In this document: piece by piece, positions 12,439 through 16,493 of the stretch
Position numbering within the stretch: position 1 is the first letter of the stretch
Layout: each line of letters starts with the position of its first letter
Assembly: GCA_030151745.1 (NCBI GenBank)
Contig: JASLDA010000055.1
Span: forward strand, 1 to 16,493
Length of the DNA stretch: 16,493 nucleotides
Source of the DNA: Chitinophagaceae bacterium
GTDB taxonomy: Bacteria; Bacteroidota; Bacteroidia; Chitinophagales; Chitinophagaceae
Direction of reading: 5' to 3'
Notes under the pieces: generated by a model
Told to the model about the DNA's origin: nothing
What the model saw: the letters and a program-made list of their open reading frames with translations, nothing else
Database searches by the model: none
Position numbers and translations under genes: made by a program

Positions 12439-14628
12439 TCAGATCGCCCACAGGCCCATTTTCCAGAGTCCGTCCACCGGCTTGTTGTCCCAGAACAGCT
12501 CGAAATCCTCGAGCCCCGCGGCTTCATAGTCCGCGCGGAGCTCGCCCAGCTTCATCTGCCGCTGCGGGGTAAGCGCCGGCAGGATGCCTGCCAGCCATCG
12601 GCCCTGCGCCACGTCCACCTTGATGTTATGGCTGCCGCGCATGCCTTCGAAGGTCAGCGAGGCCAACTCCCAGGTAGCGCCTTTTTTGCTTTTCGTGACG
12701 ATCTCCAGCTGCGGCTCGGGACCCTGGAATACGATACGGCTGTTGTCCTTCTGCTGATGAAGTTCGGGCTCCTCCAGGATTTGCCGGATGTATTCGGGCC
12801 CTACGCTGGTCTTGGGCACCTTGAAGTCGAACCATTGATGCAGGGGCGTATCCAGACCGATGCCGTTCATCCAGTTGAAGAGCGACTTCTTCAGCCCGAA
12901 GGAGAACGCGTCGTGGTCTGCGCCGGAAGGATCCCGGTGGGGGATGTCGTTGTTGGCAAAGCTGCCGGGCTCGTGGTCTTCATGCCAGGATACGCCGAAT
13001 GCCGCCGGCTCGAGGCCCGCCGGCGCATGTGCGGTCATGGCGAACTGGTGCCAGAAGGCACTTTGCAGCACGCCGGTACGGAACAGCTGCCGCACCATTT
13101 CCATGGAGTCGATCGTTTCCTGCGCCGTCTGTGTCGGAAAGCCGTACATCAGGTAAGCGTGCACCATGATGCCGGCCTCGGTGAAGTGCTTGTTCACCCG
13201 GGCCACCTGCCCGACCGTGATGCCCTTTCTGATCATGCCGAGAAGCCGGTCTGAGGCTACCTCGAGGCCGCCGCTCACCGCGATGCAGCCGGAGGCCTTC
13301 AGCAATTGGCAGAGGTCCCGTGTAAAGGCCTTTTCGAAGCGGATATTCGCCCACCAGCTCACGACCATGCCGCGCGCCAGGATTTCCAGGGCCAGGCCCC
13401 GCATCAGCGCCGGGGGCGCGGCCTCGTCCACGAAGTGAAAGCCCGTGGTGCCGGTCTGGGCGATCAGCTCCTCCATGCGGTCCGCGATCATGCCGGCAGT
13501 GAGCGGCTCGTAATCCCGGATGTAAGGGAGCGTGATATCGCAGAAAGTGCACTTGCCCCAGTAGCAGCCGTGCGCCATGGTCAGCTTGTTCCAGCGGCCG
13601 TCGCTCCAGAGGCTGTGCATCGGGTTCGTGATCTCGATGGCGGAGATATAGCGGTCGAGCGGCAGCCCGCGGTAGTCGGGCGTTCCTACCTGTCCCTGCC
13701 GGTAATCGCCGCAGGTGGTATTGTTGATGAAGAAGACCTCGTTCCCTTTACGTACGAAGGTCCGTTTCAGTTCCGGCTCGGAGATCTCGCCGGCGATATG
13801 GCGCAGCAATTGCTCGGTCGGGGCTTCGCCGTCGTCCAGCGTGATATAATCGCAATAGTCGAAAATACGGGGCTCGCTCAGGCTGCGCAGCTCCGTATTC
13901 GGGAAGCCCCCGCCCATGGCGATGCGGATGCCCGGATGTCTTTCGCGGATGTATTGCCCGCAGCGCAGGGCCGAGAACAGGTTGCCGGGAAAAGGCACCG
14001 AAAAGCCGACGAGCTGCGGCTGGGCCTCCAGGATATGCCGCTCCAGCAGCTGTAGCATCAGCTCGTCGACATAGCTGAGGGGGGCGTCCAGTGCTTCGCG
14101 GATGGCGTCAAACGAATTGGCGGAGCGGGCCAGCCGTTCCGCGTAGCGGGAAAACCCGAAGTGTGGGTCCAGGCATTCCTGGATGAGATCGCTGAGATCC
14201 TCAAGGTACAGCGTCGCGAGGTGCTTGGCCTTGTCCTGCAGGCCCATCGTGCCGAAGGCATGACCCAGCTCCTCCGCCTGGGCGAAACGGGAGGCTTCCG
14301 GCAGGAAGCCGCGCTGGCAGATGCGCTGCGCGAGCGTCGGGTTATGCCCCTGCAGGAATCGGATCACCGCGTCGATCGTGCCCAGGTACTGTTCTTCCAG
14401 CCGGAGCATGCGCCGGGAGCCCTCGCTCCATTCGCCCGAAGCGTCGACGCGGTCGAATACGCCCTGCAGGCCTTCCCGGCTGAACAGCGCCAGCGTCGTT
14501 TCGATGCCCAGGTCGGCCTGTGCGGATTCGATGCCGCGCGTATTCAGGAAGCCTTTGAGATAGGCTGTCGCAGGATACGGGGTATTGAGCTGGGTGAAGG
14601 GGGGCGTGATCAGCAGGACGGTCGGCAC
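12439..14628 (-). CDS. Cobalamin-type radical SAM protein with CX4CX2C cluster motif
   Basis: The 729-residue protein has the layout of B12-binding-domain radical SAM proteins. The N-terminal strand VLLITPPFTQ (4-13) and LVGFSVPFPGNLFSALRCGQ (206-225) with IRIAMGGGFPNTEL (234-247) form a Rossmann-like cobalamin-type domain, without the DxHxxG motif of His-on B12 binders. The radical SAM barrel follows at about 345-560: cluster ligands Cys355, Cys360 and Cys363 in HGCYWGKCTFCD, FHFVDEAAP (397-405), SGGLEVASDRLL (452-463) and AYLMYGFPTQT (491-501). A C-terminal region of about 170 residues has no motif I know. The start is GTG at 14628, required because the first strand follows at once. A perfect -7 box ends four bases before it. 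No partner substrate gene is adjacent. The reaction is unknown. Confidence 0.88.
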   Translation of the reverse strand: MPTVLLITPPFTQLNTPYPATAYLKGFLNTRGIESAQADLGIETTLALFSREGLQGVFDRVDASGEWSEGSRRMLRLEEQYLGTIDAVIRFLQGHNPTLAQRICQRGFLPEASRFAQAEELGHAFGTMGLQDKAKHLATLYLEDLSDLIQECLDPHFGFSRYAERLARSANSFDAIREALDAPLSYVDELMLQLLERHILEAQPQLVGFSVPFPGNLFSALRCGQYIRERHPGIRIAMGGGFPNTELRSLSEPRIFDYCDYITLDDGEAPTEQLLRHIAGEISEPELKRTFVRKGNEVFFINNTTCGDYRQGQVGTPDYRGLPLDRYISAIEITNPMHSLWSDGRWNKLTMAHGCYWGKCTFCDITLPYIRDYEPLTAGMIADRMEELIAQTGTTGFHFVDEAAPPALMRGLALEILARGMVVSWWANIRFEKAFTRDLCQLLKASGCIAVSGGLEVASDRLLGMIRKGITVGQVARVNKHFTEAGIMVHAYLMYGFPTQTAQETIDSMEMVRQLFRTGVLQSAFWHQFAMTAHAPAGLEPAAFGVSWHEDHEPGSFANNDIPHRDPSGADHDAFSFGLKKSLFNWMNGIGLDTPLHQWFDFKVPKTSVGPEYIRQILEEPELHQQKDNSRIVFQGPEPQLEIVTKSKKGATWELASLTFEGMRGSHNIKVDVAQGRWLAGILPALTPQRQMKLGELRADYEAAGLEDFELFWDNKPVDGLWKMGLWAI

Positions 14629-14632
14629 GCTG

Positions 14633-14640
14633 CAAAGTTA
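14633..14640 (-). promoter_or_regulatory. -7 box immediately before the radical SAM gene
   Basis: On the minus strand the octamer is TAACTTTG, a full match to TAnnTTTG, ending four bases before the GTG. If used, transcription would start at or next to the start codon, giving a leaderless mRNA. No TTG is found 19-21 bases upstream. Confidence 0.45.
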
Positions 14641-14664
14641 TAGAACCCCGATTCGCGGGATTTA

Positions 14665-14677
14665 GGGGATCATCCCC
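14665..14677. promoter_or_regulatory. Operator-like palindrome upstream of the radical SAM gene
   Basis: GGGGAT-C-ATCCCC is a perfect 13-base palindrome, 24 bases upstream of the -7 box of the leftward radical SAM gene, so it lies at or just beyond the -33 position. It shares the ATCAT centre with the palindrome at 10926. Confidence 0.4.
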
Positions 14678-14774
14678 GACGCGGTAATTCTTTTGCGGTT
14701 CCTGAGCCGTTCCGGCGCGCCTTCGCCGCCGCTTTCCCGGCCTGTTAAAATTCCGGTCAAAATTTCAACGCATA

Positions 14775-14805
14775 TTTACGCAAGCAATTGCGCCCGCTAC
14801 ATTTG
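14775..14805 (+). promoter_or_regulatory. Promoter of the batB-batC operon
   Basis: TACATTTG (14798-14805) matches the Bacteroidota -7 consensus completely, and TTTA (14775-14778) is a fair -33 element with a spacer of about 20 bases. Transcription would begin around 14810, leaving a leader of under ten bases before the ATG at 14818. In the spacer, CGCAA (14779-14783) and TTGCG (14788-14792) form an inverted repeat that could be a binding site. Confidence 0.6.
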
Positions 14806-14817
14806 CAGCCTACCAGC

Positions 14818-15828
14818 ATGATCCGCTTTCAACATCCTGAATACCTCTATTGGCTCGTTGCCGTGCCGGCGCTGATCCTGGTGTTCGTAATGCTGCTGCT
14901 CTGGCGCAGGCGCGTCAGCCGGCAGCTGGGCGATCCGGGGCTAGCGGAGCGGCAGCTGCTGGGGCGCATCCCGGGCCGCATTACCCTGAAAGCCATCCTG
15001 ATCCTGGCCGCGCTCAGCACGGCCGTTATCGGCGCGGCAAACCTGCAGGGCGGAGGCAAGCCGGAGCAGATCCAGCGCAAAGGCGTGGATGTGATCATCG
15101 CCCTCGACGTCAGCAAGAGCATGCTGGCCAAGGACCTGCAGCCGAACCGGCTCACCCGCGCCAAGCAATTGATCGAGCGCCTGCTGGACAAGCTGCATAA
15201 CGACCGCGTGGGGCTGATCATCTTCGCCGGCCGCGCCTACCTGCAGGTGCCGCTGACCGTGGATTACGGCTCGATGCGCATGATGCTGCAGAACGTGCGC
15301 CCAGATCTCGTCCCGACCCAGGGCACCGTCATCGGCGATGCGGTGGGGCTGGCGATGAAGTCGTTCTCGCAGAAGGAGCGCAAGTATAAGAGCCTCATTA
15401 TAATTTCCGACGGCGAAGACCATGACGAGCAGGCTGTATCGAAGGTGAAGGAAGCCGTGGAGTCCGGCGTCGTCGTTCATACGGTCGGGGTGGGCTCGCC
15501 GGAGGGCGCACCCCTGTTCGATGAGCAGACTAATGCCCCCAAGCTCGACGAGAGCGGGCAACAGGTGATTTCCAAGCTGAACGAAGAGGAGCTCAAGACC
15601 CTGGCCAGCCGGGGCAACGGCACCTATACGCTGCTGCGGAATGCGGAAACGGCCGCGTCAGGTCTTGCGGATAATATCGATGCGATGGAGGGCCGCAGCA
15701 TGGGCGCGGTCTCGTACACGGATTACAACAGCTATTTCCAGGCCTTCCTGCTCCCGGCGCTGCTGCTGCTGGTAATAGAATGGATGCTGCCCGGCGCAAA
15801 ACCTGTCCGGAAATGGAACGAAGAATGA
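14818..15828 (+). CDS. batB: BatB-type von Willebrand factor A membrane protein
   Basis: Bat proteins form an inner-membrane complex, first described as supporting aerotolerance in Bacteroides; their exact task is unsettled. The 336-residue protein has two N-terminal membrane helices (about 10-28 and 57-74), a VWA domain (about 90-290) and a final helix (309-324). The metal-ion-dependent adhesion site is complete: DVSKS (Asp97, Ser99, Ser101), Thr170 in PTQGT, and Asp198 in ISDGEDHD. The start MIRFQHPEYLYWL is typical of BatB, so I prefer ATG 14818 over an in-frame ATG at 14788, which would also lie upstream of the promoter box. It overlaps batC by ATGA (15825-15828), implying translational coupling. 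BatA, MoxR and the DUF58 protein, which commonly precede it, are not upstream here. Confidence 0.92.
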   Translation: MIRFQHPEYLYWLVAVPALILVFVMLLLWRRRVSRQLGDPGLAERQLLGRIPGRITLKAILILAALSTAVIGAANLQGGGKPEQIQRKGVDVIIALDVSKSMLAKDLQPNRLTRAKQLIERLLDKLHNDRVGLIIFAGRAYLQVPLTVDYGSMRMMLQNVRPDLVPTQGTVIGDAVGLAMKSFSQKERKYKSLIIISDGEDHDEQAVSKVKEAVESGVVVHTVGVGSPEGAPLFDEQTNAPKLDESGQQVISKLNEEELKTLASRGNGTYTLLRNAETAASGLADNIDAMEGRSMGAVSYTDYNSYFQAFLLPALLLLVIEWMLPGAKPVRKWNEE

Positions 15829-16493
15829 GAATCCTGTCCAGTCTTTTGCTGCTGCTTGCCGCCTCCGCCGCGCAGGCCCAGGAGCGCAGGCTCGTGCGCG
15901 AGGGCAACGAGCTTTACGAGCAGCGCAAGTACAAGGAAGCCGCCGCCGCCTACGAGAAGGCCGTCAAGGAACAGCCCGGCTTCGTGCCCGGTGCCTTCAA
16001 CCTGGGTAATGCGCTTATCCAGCAGAAGCAGTACGACGCAGCCCGCCGCGTCATGGACAATACCGCGAAGACCTCCAAAGATCCGCTGGTGCAAAGCGGG
16101 GCCCAGTACAACAAGGGCAACACCTTCATGAGCGAGCAGCAGTGGCAGCAGGCAGCCGACGCCTATAAATCGGCGCTTCGCCGCAATCCCCAGGATGCGG
16201 ATGCGAAATACAACCTTTCGTATGCGCTGGCCAAGCTGAAACAACAGCAACAGCAGCAGAACAAGGACAATAAGGATAACAAAGACCAGAAGAATCAGCA
16301 GAACAAGCAGGATAAGAAGGACAAGGGCGACGAGAAAAAGGACGAAAAGCAGCAGGATCAGAACCAGTCGCAGGAGGGCGGCGACCAGAAGCAGGCCCAG
16401 AAGCCCCAACCTCAGCCCAGCAAGCTCTCCCAACAGCAGGCCGACAATCTCCTGAAAGCCCTGCAGCAGGACGAGCGTAAAACCCAGGACAAG
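15825..16493 (+). CDS. batC: BatC-type TPR protein, 3' end beyond window
   Basis: The frame opens at ATG 15825, overlapping the batB stop, and runs off the window after 223 codons. An N-terminal signal peptide (MRILSSLLLLLAASAAQA) is followed by three TPR-like repeats: about 27-53 (GNELYEQRKYKEAAAAYEKA), 58-84 (FNLGNALIQQKQYDAARRV) and 93-134 (YNKGNTFMSEQQWQQAADAY). Then comes a long Gln/Lys/Asp/Asn-rich low-complexity linker (139-199). The last visible segment, LSQQQADNLLKALQQDERKT, matches the conserved BatC end before a final membrane helix or tail. It presumably binds the VWA partner BatB in the periplasm. BatD and BatE would be expected downstream. The reading is sure; the missing 3' end limits further statements. 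Confidence 0.9.
   Translation, partial: MRILSSLLLLLAASAAQAQERRLVREGNELYEQRKYKEAAAAYEKAVKEQPGFVPGAFNLGNALIQQKQYDAARRVMDNTAKTSKDPLVQSGAQYNKGNTFMSEQQWQQAADAYKSALRRNPQDADAKYNLSYALAKLKQQQQQQNKDNKDNKDQKNQQNKQDKKDKGDEKKDEKQQDQNQSQEGGDQKQAQKPQPQPSKLSQQQADNLLKALQQDERKTQDK

Noticed and set aside
16242..16420. CAG/AAG-rich repetitive stretch that could be taken for a tandem repeat
   Set aside because: It codes in frame for the Gln/Lys/Asp-rich linker expected in BatC, and there is no regular repeat unit.

Overview
The window looks like ordinary chromosome of a GC-rich member of the Bacteroidota (roughly 60% G+C by eye). The evidence is a Bacteroides-aerotolerance (Bat) gene pair, promoter-like TAnnTTTG boxes where Bacteroidota promoters keep their -7 element, few Shine-Dalgarno sequences, four GTG starts, and Bacteroidota-flavoured versions of purN, queA, nadC and a lone ABC exporter. 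A Chitinophagaceae-like lineage is possible, but the sequence alone does not settle this. I see no prophage, insertion sequence, CRISPR array, tRNA or rRNA.

Layout. 1-1604 (+): the tail of a small membrane protein, purN (purine synthesis), and a PNPOx-like flavin/split-barrel protein. 1618-5125: nfi (endonuclease V, minus strand) divergent from a tight dgt-queA pair (dGTP triphosphohydrolase; queuosine synthesis). 5126-5505 is a 380-base gap ending in a good -7 box. 5506-7240 (+): nadC followed 22 bases later by a YegS/BmrU-type lipid kinase. 7320-9089 (+): an ABC exporter half-transporter, convergent with rluE (23S rRNA pseudouridine synthase) on the minus strand. 9675-10978 is the least conventional part. 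It has two long gene-poor stretches (434 and 423 bases) rich in inverted repeats, a clear hairpin terminator, an AT-rich palindrome beside two DnaA-box-like nonamers, and one small exported protein of unknown function. 10979-12381 (+): a second PNPOx-like protein and an exported DxNxDG protein resembling the XAC2610 group. 12439-14628 (-): a 729-residue cobalamin-type radical SAM protein whose cluster motif is CX4CX2C instead of CX3CX2C. 14818-window end (+): batB and batC, overlapping ATGA, behind a good promoter candidate; batC runs off the window.

How the genes relate. Most are unrelated housekeeping functions in short transcription units (purN; dgt-queA; nadC-lipid kinase; batB-batC). The nfi/dgt divergence brings together two enzymes that deal with purine deoxynucleotides (deoxyinosine in DNA; the dGTP pool). 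I found no convincing new multigene system. The best leads are the radical SAM protein with its unusual cysteine spacing and start-proximal promoter, and the repeat-rich non-coding stretch at 9780-10100.
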